In this document: in pieces, positions 31,751 through 40,081 of the stretch
How the letters are laid out: the number at the start of each line of letters is the position of its first letter
How positions within the stretch are numbered: the stretch's first letter is position 1
Source of the DNA: JAGIBJ01 sp032119595
GTDB taxonomy: Bacteria > Actinomycetota > Thermoleophilia > Solirubrobacterales > Solirubrobacteraceae
Assembly (NCBI GenBank): GCA_032119595.1
Contig: JAUMBQ010000006.1
Coordinates: 1,054,001-1,118,000, forward strand
DNA length: 64,000 bases
Direction: 5' to 3'
The notes under the pieces: generated by a model
Told to the model about the DNA's origin: nothing
Seen by the model: the letters and a program-made list of their open reading frames with translations, nothing else
Database searches by the model: none
Program-made: the position numbers and the translations under genes

Positions 31751-33301
31751 ATGCGCGTCGTCGTGGTCGGCGCCGGGATCGGCGGGCTCACCGCCGCAGC
31801 GACGCTCGCGCAGCGGGGACACGCGGTCACGATCGTCGAGGCGACCGGTGTGGTCGGCGGCAAGGCCGGCCAGCGCGAGGTCGGCGGGCTGCGCTTCGAC
31901 ACCGGACCGTCGCTCCTCACGATGCCGCACGTGATCCGCCAGACCCTCGCAGCCTGCGGCCTGGACGAGGATGCCCTTGCGCTGCGGCCGGTCGAGCCGG
32001 TGACGCGCTACCGCTTCGCGGACGGCACCACGGTCGACCTCAGCGCCGACGAGGACCGGTCCGTCGAGGCGCTGGAGGCGTGGTCCCCGGGCGCCGGGCG
32101 CGCGTGGCGCGAGTACCTGCGGATCTGCGGCGAAATGTGGGAGGGATCGGAGGCGATCCTCACCGGACTGCCACCCTGGCCGCCGCGTCGCCCGACCGAG
32201 GCCGACCCGACCCCCAACCCACGCGACGGGCTGCGCGTGCGTCCCCACCAGACCCTGCGGCAGCTCGCCCGCAGCCTCTCCGACGACCCGCGCATGCAGC
32301 AGGTGATCGAGCGCTTTTCCACCTACGCTGGCGCAGATCCGCGCCGCGCCCCGGCCGTGCTGTCGCTCGCCGGCTACGTCGAGCATGCGTTTGGCGTCTG
32401 GTACCCCGGGCGACCCGGAGGTCTGCACGCGATCCCGCAGCTCCTGGCGGACCGGGCGCAATCCCTCGGCGCCACGCTCCATCTCGGCGAACCGGTCACC
32501 CGCATCGAAGCAGCCGGTGGCCGCGTGACCGGCGTGCGCACCCCGGCCCGGCTGCTCGCGGCCGACGCCGTGGTGTTCGGTGGCGACCACCGCACGCTCG
32601 GCGGGTTGCTGCACGGCGCACCGCGCGCCGCTCCGGTGGTTCGGCGCGCGCTCGCGGCCGCCGCCGGGCGCCCCGGCCGACGCGCCCCATCAGTCTCGGG
32701 ACTCGCCCTGCTGCTCGCGGTGCAGCCCACCGCTCCGACGAATGTCCACCACGAAATCCGCTTCTGCGCCGACTACGACGCTGAGTTCGACGACCTGTAT
32801 CGCCACCGCCGGCTCGTCCGCGACCCAACGCTCTACGTGAGCGTTCCCTCGGCCAGCGCGCCGGCCGGCCGACTCGACCGGGTCGGCGCGGTCGTCCCCA
32901 GCAGCCAGCTCGGCCCGGTCGGCGCGACCGGAATGGGCGCCGGAGAGGCCCCGGTCGAACCCTGGTTCGTACTGGTCAACGCGCCGGCCGGCGCCCCCGA
33001 ATCGCAGATCGACGCGTACGCGGCGACCGTCGAGGCCAAGCTCGCGCTGCCGCCCGGAGCCGTCGTCGCGAGGGACCGCCGATCCCCGGCCGACCTGGCC
33101 TCCGAGACCGGCACGCCGGATGGGGCGATCTACGGCGACGCGCCCCACGGACGCCTCGGCACGCTGCGTCGTCCGGGACCGCTCGTACCGGGCCTGCGCG
33201 GCTTGGTGCGCGTCGGCGGTACGGTTCATCCCGGTGGTGGTGTTCCCCTCGTGATGCTCTCTGGACTGACCGCAGCCCGCCTCATCGAGGCCGGGTCATG
33301 A
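31751..33301 (+). CDS. Second CrtI-type carotenoid desaturase, CrtD-like
   Basis: A 516-residue FAD-dependent desaturase, paralogous to the CrtI upstream. FAD motif VVVVGAGIGGLTAAATLAQR, then GGKAGQREVGGLRFDTGPSL and a C-terminal VRVGGTVHPGGGVPLVMLSG. The context with a CruF-type hydratase and CrtA suggests a 3,4-desaturase acting on hydroxylated acyclic carotenoids (CrtD role), but isomerase or oxygenase roles exist in the same family. ATG 31751 follows the hydratase stop after 49 nt; the stop overlaps the next gene as ATGA. Confidence 0.8.
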   Translation: MRVVVVGAGIGGLTAAATLAQRGHAVTIVEATGVVGGKAGQREVGGLRFDTGPSLLTMPHVIRQTLAACGLDEDALALRPVEPVTRYRFADGTTVDLSADEDRSVEALEAWSPGAGRAWREYLRICGEMWEGSEAILTGLPPWPPRRPTEADPTPNPRDGLRVRPHQTLRQLARSLSDDPRMQQVIERFSTYAGADPRRAPAVLSLAGYVEHAFGVWYPGRPGGLHAIPQLLADRAQSLGATLHLGEPVTRIEAAGGRVTGVRTPARLLAADAVVFGGDHRTLGGLLHGAPRAAPVVRRALAAAAGRPGRRAPSVSGLALLLAVQPTAPTNVHHEIRFCADYDAEFDDLYRHRRLVRDPTLYVSVPSASAPAGRLDRVGAVVPSSQLGPVGATGMGAGEAPVEPWFVLVNAPAGAPESQIDAYAATVEAKLALPPGAVVARDRRSPADLASETGTPDGAIYGDAPHGRLGTLRRPGPLVPGLRGLVRVGGTVHPGGGVPLVMLSGLTAARLIEAGS

Positions 33302-34452
33302 CGACGCAGGTCCCCGAGCGGGTCACGCCGCCCAACGAAGCGGTGGCAAAGCGCGCGCCCGCGCCGCCACCGAACGTGCCCAAGGAGCCGCGACGGCAGG
33401 CCCTCAAGTACTGGATCGCGGAGCGCCGCCTCGCGGTGTCCGCCTGGGCGCTGATCGCCGTGATCTGCATCAGCGGGGTCGGCCTGTACTTCGCCGGCGC
33501 GCTCGATCCGCTGCGCATCAAGCAGCCCGCCACGACCTTCGGTTCCAAGGGCGCCAATCTCGTCGAACGCGGAGCCTTCGGGCCCGACATCGACGTCGGC
33601 GTCGTCGGCAAGGGCCTGGACACCACCTACATCATTCGCGCGAAGGGCCTGACCGGTCCGCAGCCAGCCGTGATCTTCCTGCACGGGTTCGGGTCGAGCC
33701 TCGTCGTCGGCTATGAGGCGTGGCTGGAGCACCTCGCGCGCCAAGGGATGACGGTGATCTTCCCGTCGTGGCAGCAGGCGCCATACCCGACCGACGGCTC
33801 CCAGAACCCGCGCGTGAACATGTTCAGGGGCGTGCGCCTGGCCGTCAAGGCGATGCCGATCCAGGAAGACAAGGTCGCCGTGATGGGCTTCTCGGCCGGC
33901 GGAGCGCTGGCGTACGACTACGCCGCACTCGCCAAGGAGATCGACGTGCCGAAGGCCCGGTTGGTGTTCTCGGTCTACCCGGGGCGCGCGTTCCCCGGAG
34001 AGGAGAAGGCCATGCTGCCGCTCCCGCCCGCTGGCGGCATGGAGCCGGACACGAAGGTCGTCATCTTGGTCAGTCGCAAGGACGAGGAGGCCGGGACGCG
34101 CTGGGGCGTCGATCAGTACCGCCAGCTGAAGGACCGCCCGCGCGAACTCCGCGAACTCGTGTACGTCACGCGGCCTGGGCTCACCGATCATTACGCCCCC
34201 GGCGACGTGAGCCGCAAGGCGCGGCAGGTGTTCTGGCAGCCGTTCGACCGCCTCCTGACCGAGCATCTCGGCGTCCAGCGACTCCCGGATCGGTCGCTGC
34301 GCCGGGCGATCAAGCAGACGCATTACATGGAGGAGGCCCTCAAAGAGGAGAGCCTCACCAAGAAGCGCGCGCAGCGCGGCGAGAGTTCCGTGATCGACGG
34401 CGGCGCCAGCACGACCGAAGTGGTCGGCGCCAAGCCCAAGCTTCCGAACTAG
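33298..34452 (+). CDS. Membrane-anchored alpha/beta hydrolase in the carotenoid cluster
   Basis: A 384-residue protein with a proline-rich cytoplasmic N-terminus, one transmembrane helix (about 47-66, VSAWALIAVICISGVGLYFA) and an extracytoplasmic alpha/beta-hydrolase domain. The oxyanion motif VIFLHGFGSSLVVGY and nucleophile elbow VAVMGFSAGGALAY are clear; the acid is probably in VILVSRKDEE and the His in LTDHYAPGD. Its start overlaps the CrtD-like gene stop (ATGA), so it is part of the carotenoid operon. It could be an esterase or acyltransferase working on carotenoid esters at the membrane, but this is inference. Confidence 0.75.
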   Translation: MTTQVPERVTPPNEAVAKRAPAPPPNVPKEPRRQALKYWIAERRLAVSAWALIAVICISGVGLYFAGALDPLRIKQPATTFGSKGANLVERGAFGPDIDVGVVGKGLDTTYIIRAKGLTGPQPAVIFLHGFGSSLVVGYEAWLEHLARQGMTVIFPSWQQAPYPTDGSQNPRVNMFRGVRLAVKAMPIQEDKVAVMGFSAGGALAYDYAALAKEIDVPKARLVFSVYPGRAFPGEEKAMLPLPPAGGMEPDTKVVILVSRKDEEAGTRWGVDQYRQLKDRPRELRELVYVTRPGLTDHYAPGDVSRKARQVFWQPFDRLLTEHLGVQRLPDRSLRRAIKQTHYMEEALKEESLTKKRAQRGESSVIDGGASTTEVVGAKPKLPN

Positions 34453-34494
34453 CGGCACCGGCGCCAAGTGCACCCCGAGCGTTAGGGCCGGCCG

Positions 34495-34510
34495 CCGCGC
34501 AGCTGCGCGG
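34495..34510. terminator. Symmetric hairpin between convergent genes
   Basis: CCGCGC-AGCT-GCGCGG forms a 6-bp stem between the hydrolase and crtA, which converge. It could stop transcription from both sides; no U-run on either side. Confidence 0.35.
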
Positions 34511-34523
34511 TGCCGACGGAGTT

Positions 34524-35276
34524 CTACCGCGGAAGCAACCCGGCCAGCGGGTCGCGGCCGTCCCACGTGCCGCGCGAGGCGAGCGGCTGGAAGCGCACGA
34601 AGAGCTCGGACGAGTACCACGACTCATTCCGCGTGCGATCGATGACCTCGCGGTGGGCGGCGCGCCGGTAGGCGAAGTCCTGGGCGCCCTGCAGGGAACT
34701 CCAAAGCGAGAACGTCGCCTGGCGCAGCACGGGGAGGTCGCCGATGCCGACGCTCGCCAGGTGCGCCGGATGTGACGAAAGATCCATCGCGGGGCGAGCG
34801 ACCGCCGGCCAGAAGCGGGCCAGGCGACTCGGCCGGATCGCGGCGCGGGTGAGGATCGCGACCGGCGCATCCGGGAGCAGCGGCGCGGCGCCGGTGACGT
34901 CGAATGACGCGCGACTCCACGAGCCCTTGGCGCGGGCCGTGGCGAGGCGCAGGTCGTAGCGCTCGGCGCCGAGGGCGTCCCAGCGGCGCGGGATGTCCGA
35001 GGTCTGCAGGAACGCGTCGAGCGCGGCGTCGTCGCGCCAGAACGCGAGCAGCGCCCACCGGCGCAGGTCGGCCGACAGCGTCATCTGGCTCCCGCTGCCG
35101 GTGCCGAGCAGGCGGAAGAACCGCAGGCCAGGCGTCGCGAGGAGCGCCGGGCGGTCAAGGCCCATCCGAGAAAGCGCCTCCCGGGCCGGCGCACCAGCGG
35201 GGTAGCGGAGGAGGTGGAACGATGCGGGCAGCGTGGTGCTGGCGGCAGTCAACGGGTTTTCGGTCGTGGCGGCCAT
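34524..35276 (-). CDS. crtA: Spheroidene monooxygenase-like carotenoid ketolase
   Basis: A 250-residue protein of the CrtA family, which introduces keto groups at C2 of acyclic carotenoids. The match is strong: GLRFFRLLGTGSGSQMTLSA, a GTGSG loop, VAILTRAAIRPSRLARFWPA, LRQATFSLWSSLQGAQDFAY, then TRNESWYSSELFVRFQPLA and the end GTWDGRDPLAGLL. ATG 35276 was chosen because it lies 6 nt after TACGAC; a further 14 in-frame codons upstream are unlikely. Its 5' end overlaps the divergent PlsY-like gene by about 44 nt. Transcribed against the main carotenoid operon. Confidence 0.88.
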   Translation of the reverse strand: MAATTENPLTAASTTLPASFHLLRYPAGAPAREALSRMGLDRPALLATPGLRFFRLLGTGSGSQMTLSADLRRWALLAFWRDDAALDAFLQTSDIPRRWDALGAERYDLRLATARAKGSWSRASFDVTGAAPLLPDAPVAILTRAAIRPSRLARFWPAVARPAMDLSSHPAHLASVGIGDLPVLRQATFSLWSSLQGAQDFAYRRAAHREVIDRTRNESWYSSELFVRFQPLASRGTWDGRDPLAGLLPR

Positions 35277-35847
35277 CGTGGTGTCGTACGTGCTGGGCAC
35301 CCTGCCTGGCGCACGCATCGTCGCACGGCGCCACGGCGTCGACCTTCATGCGACGGGCGACGGCAACCCCGGCGCCTGGAACGCCCTGGATCAGCTCGGA
35401 TGGCGCCGCGCCTGGCCGGCCTTCGCGATCGACGGCCTCAAGGGTCTCGCCGCCGCGGTCCTTGGATGGGTCGTGCTTGGGTGGGCACCGGGCTCCGAGT
35501 CGGCCGACCGCCTGGATGCGTGGCTGCCCTGGGCGTGCGTTGGGGCCGCAATGCTCGGGCACGCCTTCCCGCTCCCTCGCCCAGGTGGCGGAGGGAAGTC
35601 GGTGATGGCGTTTGCCGGCGGCGCGATCGGGCTCGTTCCGGTCGTCGGAGTGCCGCTCGTCGCGGTGTTCGTCATCGCCGCCGCCGTTGGTCGAGCCTCC
35701 GTCGGCGCACGCGCTGCCGTGTTCGCGTTCCCTCTGGCCCAGGCCGCCGCGACGCCGCTCGTGCAGGTCGGGTGGACCGGCGCCCTCATGACGCTCATCG
35801 GCCTGCTGTTCCTCGTGCGACGCGGGGATCGGCGAGTGGCGCAGTAG
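35233..35847 (+). CDS. Divergent PlsY-like membrane acyltransferase
   Basis: A 204-residue polytopic membrane protein of the PlsY (acyl-phosphate:glycerol-3-phosphate acyltransferase) family. Motif 1 is recognisable as YVLGTLPGARIVARR followed by TGDGNPGAWNALDQ (normally GSGNIGATN), and motif 2 as GHAFPLPRPGGGGKSVMAF (normally GHxFPvxxxFKGGKGVAT). The changes at usually invariant positions suggest an altered acceptor. It lies between crtA and a carotenoid-type glycosyltransferase, so acylation of a carotenoid glycoside is an attractive hypothesis. The start is uncertain: GTG 35233, or GTG 35266 nearer the first conserved strand. Confidence 0.7.
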   Translation: MVLAAVNGFSVVAAIVVSYVLGTLPGARIVARRHGVDLHATGDGNPGAWNALDQLGWRRAWPAFAIDGLKGLAAAVLGWVVLGWAPGSESADRLDAWLPWACVGAAMLGHAFPLPRPGGGGKSVMAFAGGAIGLVPVVGVPLVAVFVIAAAVGRASVGARAAVFAFPLAQAAATPLVQVGWTGALMTLIGLLFLVRRGDRRVAQ

Positions 35848-35892
35848 CGCGGGTGCAGAGGCTGACCCGGCGGGCGCCCGCGCGGGCGAAAC

Positions 35893-35932
35893 TGGGTTGG
35901 ATACGGCTGGCATCGCCAGCCAATTCCACCCC
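35893..35932. terminator. Extended hairpin between convergent genes
   Basis: A perfect inner stem GGCTGGC-atc-GCCAGCC (35905-35921) is flanked by TGGGTTGGA and TCCACCCCA, which pair at 8 of 9 positions across symmetric 3-nt internal loops. It lies between the PlsY-like gene and the converging glycosyltransferase and probably acts as a two-way terminator. Confidence 0.5.
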
Positions 35933-35986
35933 AACTTGCTCGCGCTGGGCTCCGCGGGAGCTGGACGTGGACGTGCGCTCGCGACG

Positions 35987-37237
35987 CTAGATCTCGCGGC
36001 CCCGCCAGACGCGCACCGGCGCGAAGGTGCCGCGGGTGAGCGCGGCGGCGGCGACCGGGTCGGCGAAAGGCGCGAGCAGGGAGAGCCAGTCGGGGGCGTC
36101 GCCACCGTTGGTCGCGCCGTCCTGACCGGCTGGCCCGGCTGGCCCGGCTGGCCTGGCAGACCGGCGGTAGACGCGCAGGAGGGCGAGCTGCAGCGACCAG
36201 CGCAGCGCGAGCATGCCCACGTCGTAGGGGCGCAGCACGGCGAAACCGTCGCGAACGGATCCGCGTAGGAGACCGCGCACCAGCCCGCGCCAGACGCGAA
36301 GGCCGGGCAGGCCCTGCACGGTCCACACGACGCCGAGATCGAAGAGCTGCCTCGGCCGGGGCGCCGCGCCCGGCAGTGCCAGCGAGCGGCCGGCCCACTC
36401 CCGCAGCGCCTCACCGGCGGACTCGTACATCCGCACGGAGCCCAGCGCCGACCCGTCGGCCACGGCGATCCGCCAGCCTGCGGCGGCCAGGGAGCGCGCG
36501 AGCGCGATGTCGTCGGTCGGGATGCCGGCGATCAGGCCAAACCCGCCAGCGCCGATGAGCGCCCGGCGCCGCACGGCGAAGCACTGGCCGTTGATGGCCG
36601 CCACCGACGCCGGGATCCGCATCGTCGAGTCGAGCGGACCGAGCCGGTAGATCAGCGTCGCCAGGAGCGCAGGGTGCAGCACCCGCTGGGCCTCGTCGGG
36701 GATCGAGAAGGCGAGCTGCGCCGAGGCGAGGTCGGCGTCGTCGAGCAGGCCCGCGACGGCGGCCGGCAGCCGCGGATCGGGCGTCACGTCGGCGTCCAAG
36801 AACACGACGATGTCGCCCTTCGCCGCGACCAGTCCCTGCTGGAGCGCCCAGGGCTTGCCGACCCAGCCGCGCGGCAGCTCGCCGCCGTCGATCACGCGCG
36901 CGCCAGCCGCGAGGGCGACCTCAGCGGTCGCGTCGGTCGACCGGTCGTCGACGACGAGCACCTCGACCACCCCCGGCGCATCCACGAGCGGCGCGAGCAC
37001 GCTCGTGATCCGCTCGGCCTCGTCCCGCGCTGGGACGACCACGGTGATCCGCGGCAGGGCCTCGCCAGCGATGGGCTCGGCGCCGTCGGCCCAGGCGGGC
37101 ACGGTCAGCGGTCCGCGGCGCGATTGCCCGCGCGCGAGCCGCGAGAGTGCCGCATAGGTGAACGCGGTCCTCGCGACCACGCTCGGCCGCAGCATCGGCC
37201 GGACGGCGACGCAGGCCTGGCGGCGACGCGAACTCAC
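35987..37237 (-). CDS. GT2-family glycosyltransferase, CruC-like carotenoid transferase candidate
   Basis: A 416-residue GT-A fold glycosyltransferase. Nucleotide-sugar motifs: VVVPARDEAERITSVLAPLV, VEVLVVDDRSTDATAEVALA, and the DXD in IVVFLDADVTPDPRLP; an acceptor-side GIPTDDIALARSLAAAGW follows. Hydrophobic C-terminal segments suggest membrane association. The sequence style and the neighbours resemble CruC-type enzymes that glycosylate carotenoids. GTG 37237 overlaps the galE stop (GTGA), so it is co-translated with the epimerase that could supply UDP-galactose or UDP-glucose. Confidence 0.8.
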   Translation of the reverse strand: MSSRRRQACVAVRPMLRPSVVARTAFTYAALSRLARGQSRRGPLTVPAWADGAEPIAGEALPRITVVVPARDEAERITSVLAPLVDAPGVVEVLVVDDRSTDATAEVALAAGARVIDGGELPRGWVGKPWALQQGLVAAKGDIVVFLDADVTPDPRLPAAVAGLLDDADLASAQLAFSIPDEAQRVLHPALLATLIYRLGPLDSTMRIPASVAAINGQCFAVRRRALIGAGGFGLIAGIPTDDIALARSLAAAGWRIAVADGSALGSVRMYESAGEALREWAGRSLALPGAAPRPRQLFDLGVVWTVQGLPGLRVWRGLVRGLLRGSVRDGFAVLRPYDVGMLALRWSLQLALLRVYRRSARPAGPAGPAGQDGATNGGDAPDWLSLLAPFADPVAAAALTRGTFAPVRVWRGREI

Positions 37238-38232
37238 GCCGACGTCAGACGGGCATCGCCTCCGGCGGCGATATGAAACTGCCAGGACGCCCAGGCGCTC
37301 TGGACCATGTCGTCCAGGTCGCGCGAACCGACCCAGCCGAGGTCCTCGTCGATGCGGTCGGCGCTCGCGACGATGCGCGCCGGATCACCGGGACGCCGCG
37401 GCTCGACGACCGGCTCGAAGCCGACGCCGGTGCCCTGGCTGACGGCCGTCATGATCTCGCGGACCGTGGAGCCCTCGCCGCGCCCGACGTTGTAGATCGG
37501 AGCGACCGCGCGGCCAGCCTCGATCGCCTGGGCCGCCACGACGTGGGCCTCGGCGAGGTCCACGACGTGGATGTAGTCGCGGATGCAGGTGCCGTCGCGC
37601 GTGGGGTAGTCGTCGCCGAAGATCTTCGGGGCCTGGCCCGCTTCCAGCGCCCGGAAGATCAGCGGGAAAAGGTTGTACGGCGAATGATCGGAGAGCTCCT
37701 GAGGGCCCGACCCGACCACGTTGAAGTAGCGCAGCGACGTCTGGCGCAGCTCCGGCCAGATGTCGGCGACGCGGCGGAGCAGCCACTCGGAGACGAGCTT
37801 GCTCTCGCCGTAGGGCGACTCGGGGCCGGTCGGCGTCTCCTCGGTGACGATCTCCTCCTTGGGCGTGCCGTACGTGGCGCACGACGAGGAGAACACCATG
37901 TTCGTCACGTTCGCCTCGCGCATCGCGTCGAGCAGCACGCCCATGCCGTAGATGTTGTCGCGGTAGAACAGCGTCGGCTGCTGGACCGACACCCCGGCGT
38001 ACTTCCAGCCCGCGAGATGCACGACGCCCGTGATGTCGTGCTCGGCGAAGACGCTCGCGACGACCTCCTTGTCGATCACCGAGCCAACCACGAGCGGCAC
38101 GCCGTCCGGCACGAACTCGCGGAAGCCCGTCGAGAGGTTGTCGAGCACCACGACGTCGATCGACGCGTCGTGGAAGGCGCGGATGATGTGCGAGCCGATG
38201 TAGCCCGCCCCGCCGGTCAACAGCCAGGTCAT
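37234..38232 (-). CDS. galE: UDP-glucose 4-epimerase
   Basis: A 332-residue SDR epimerase that interconverts UDP-glucose and UDP-galactose. NAD motif LTGGAGYIGSHIIRAFHDA, catalytic SSSCATYG and YGESK (Tyr/Lys pair), RYFNVVGSGP, and DYIHVVDLAEAHV; all as in GalE. Leaderless: TACCAT (38245-38240, minus) is 7 nt before the ATG. It forms a two-gene operon with the GT2 transferase, so its product may go to carotenoid glycosylation or to the nearby polysaccharide genes. Confidence 0.92.
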   Translation of the reverse strand: MTWLLTGGAGYIGSHIIRAFHDASIDVVVLDNLSTGFREFVPDGVPLVVGSVIDKEVVASVFAEHDITGVVHLAGWKYAGVSVQQPTLFYRDNIYGMGVLLDAMREANVTNMVFSSSCATYGTPKEEIVTEETPTGPESPYGESKLVSEWLLRRVADIWPELRQTSLRYFNVVGSGPQELSDHSPYNLFPLIFRALEAGQAPKIFGDDYPTRDGTCIRDYIHVVDLAEAHVVAAQAIEAGRAVAPIYNVGRGEGSTVREIMTAVSQGTGVGFEPVVEPRRPGDPARIVASADRIDEDLGWVGSRDLDDMVQSAWASWQFHIAAGGDARLTSA

Positions 38233-38239
38233 GGCCCCG

Positions 38240-38245
38240 ATGGTA
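38240..38245 (-). promoter_or_regulatory. -10 box TACCAT of galE
   Basis: On the minus strand TACCAT ends 7 nt before ATG 38232. Confidence 0.5.
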
Positions 38246-38335
38246 CGCGCCGGTCGGCCTGAAGACCGGGATGCTCAGCCGATCCCCAGGACGCCGGCGA
38301 TCTCGTCCAGGACGCCGGCGCGCCCGACTGAGTGA

Positions 38336-38366
38336 TTGCGCGCACAACACGCACAGGAGCGATACT
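38336..38366 (+). promoter_or_regulatory. Possible promoter of the large secreted protein
   Basis: TTGCGC (38336-38341) and GATACT (38361-38366) are separated by 19 nt, about 140 nt before the ATG at 38509. A weak match with a long spacer; this would leave a long leader. Confidence 0.3.
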
Positions 38367-38508
38367 CTGCCTAAGCGTCCATTCGGACCCTTGAGTCCCG
38401 AGTCCTGTCCCTGGACGAACGTTGCGGGTGCACCCCTAGCCCGATGCACCAGAAAGCCGTACCGTGCGGTCAACGTCCCAACTGGAATCACGGAAGAAAC
38501 CAGCACCC

Positions 38509-39939
38509 ATGCGTCCCACCCCGTCCCGCGCAGCCATCGCTGCACTCACCGCCACCGCCGCATTCGGCGCCTCCGCCTCGTCGGCCCAGGCCGCATGGTC
38601 GCCGTACCGCGCGCTCGCCAAGTCCAAGGCAGGCGCCGAGGTCAAGATCAGCGACACGTTCGCGATCAAGCCCGGCAAGGTGAAGAAAGCCGCGGACGGC
38701 ACCGTCACGATGTCCAATTCGACGGTCCTCGTCGGCGACCTGTCCGGCACCGGCGTCACCGCCAAGGCCACGTCGACGGGCGTCGTGCTCTCCGGCGGCA
38801 CCTACGTCGCCCCCACGTCCATCACCGACAACACCCTGAAGGCGGCGAGCCCGCTCACGGTGTCGTACTCAGGCGTCGGCGTCACGGCGCTCTCCGGCGA
38901 GCTCGTCTCGACGAAGACCGAGGCCACCGACGCGCAGCTCGACGCCACCATCGGCGAAGACCTGCAGATCCCGGCCGAGGCCGTCCCCGCGTCGCCGACC
39001 AGCGCGCCGTGGACCTTCAAGCTCGGCATCGACCTCCAGGGCCTGTCGGTGAAGGGCAGCGCTGGCTACGCCTCGATCGACGGTCGCATCTACTGGACCG
39101 GCGGCTACAGCCTCGGCGTCACGCTGAACGGTCTTCCTTGGAACGGCGGCACGATCAACGTGACCGGCGCCGTCTCGGGCAAGAGCATCTTCGCGCCGTC
39201 CAAGGGCTTCGCGCTCAAGGGCACGATCGCCGGGTCCGTCCAGGTCGCACCGAAGCTGCAGCTCATCGCCGGCACCGTCGAGTGGGGCGCTGGCGGCTTC
39301 ACGGTCGGCGGCACCGCGCGCCTTGAGTGCACCACCGGCTACCTCGACGCCACGGCGACCGGCAGCTTCACCGACATCAAGAACTTCAAGGTGCACGCCA
39401 CGGGCCTGGCCAGCGACTGCACCTTCGGTCAGGTCGCCAGCTTCGACGAGAAGACGTTCGACGCCGACGTGACCAGCGTCGACGGCGTGATCAAGTTCGA
39501 CGCCGGCTTCTCCGGCGCCCGCATCGATCTCTTCTCGAAGTTCATCACCAAGGACGCCGAGGTCAGCACCTACCTCGACAACGTCAGTGGCCGGATCAAC
39601 AACACCTGCTCCACCTGCGTCGATGGCACGCTGCGCCTGTCCTTCTCGGGCATGGGCGTTGGCCAGACCCGCGACTGGAAGCGCACCGCCGCAGCCGCCG
39701 CGGACCCGGTCAAGAAGCTCGTTCCGGTGTCGGCCCTCACGCCGGCCGACCGTGAAGTGGTCAAGAACTCGTTCCGCCTGCAGGCCACGGTCGCCGGCCA
39801 GTTCGACATGCGCGGCAAGAGCATCTCGAAGGTGTCGCTCAAGCTCTCCGGCGTGAAGCTGAACGTCTTCAACTTCCTGCCCGGTCTCGCGATGCAGAAG
39901 ACCATCACGGACGACACCGTCCGCGGCTTCTCCGCCTAG
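38509..39939 (+). CDS. Large secreted beta-rich protein of unknown function
   Basis: A 476-residue exported protein. The start ATG 38509 gives a signal peptide (MRPTPSRAAIAALTATAAF, cleavage after SAQA); an earlier in-frame start at 38464 would add 15 residues before the signal. The mature protein is made of Gly/Thr/Ser-rich beta strands, with about four repeats of a pattern like VGDLSGTGVTAKATSTGVVL and FALKGTIAGSVQVAPKLQLI. It has four Cys: C in RLECTTGYLD, in LASDCTFGQ, and a CSTC pair in NNTCSTCVDG, probably disulfides. No membrane anchor or sorting motif. I do not recognise the family. A strong terminator follows, so it is a single-gene unit. Confidence 0.8.
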   Translation: MRPTPSRAAIAALTATAAFGASASSAQAAWSPYRALAKSKAGAEVKISDTFAIKPGKVKKAADGTVTMSNSTVLVGDLSGTGVTAKATSTGVVLSGGTYVAPTSITDNTLKAASPLTVSYSGVGVTALSGELVSTKTEATDAQLDATIGEDLQIPAEAVPASPTSAPWTFKLGIDLQGLSVKGSAGYASIDGRIYWTGGYSLGVTLNGLPWNGGTINVTGAVSGKSIFAPSKGFALKGTIAGSVQVAPKLQLIAGTVEWGAGGFTVGGTARLECTTGYLDATATGSFTDIKNFKVHATGLASDCTFGQVASFDEKTFDADVTSVDGVIKFDAGFSGARIDLFSKFITKDAEVSTYLDNVSGRINNTCSTCVDGTLRLSFSGMGVGQTRDWKRTAAAAADPVKKLVPVSALTPADREVVKNSFRLQATVAGQFDMRGKSISKVSLKLSGVKLNVFNFLPGLAMQKTITDDTVRGFSA

Positions 39940-39963
39940 CCACCCCAAGCCAACAACCACGAC

Positions 39964-40012
39964 CCGGCCTCCGGGGACGCGCTGGGTGGCGCGTCCTTCG
40001 GGGGCCGGTTTT
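39964..40012 (+). terminator. Rho-independent terminator
   Basis: Outer stem CCGGCCTCCG/CGGGGGCCGG (one G-U pair), inner stem GGACGCGC/GCGCGTCC with loop TGGGTG, then TTTT at 40009-40012. The best intrinsic terminator of the window; it ends the secreted-protein gene. Confidence 0.85.
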
Positions 40013-40081
40013 GGTTGGGAGAGCCCGGCCTGCCCCTGTGTCCCAGTTGACGGGATGCGCATAAGGCGGGAGCCTCTGGGC

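Noticed and set aside
35209..35605. ATG 35222 with a perfect AGGAGGT six bases upstream
   Set aside because: The frame it opens gives a Cys/Trp/Arg-rich product with no family match and overlaps PlsY-like and crtA codons in another frame. The AGGAGGT is part of the crtA coding sequence on the other strand.
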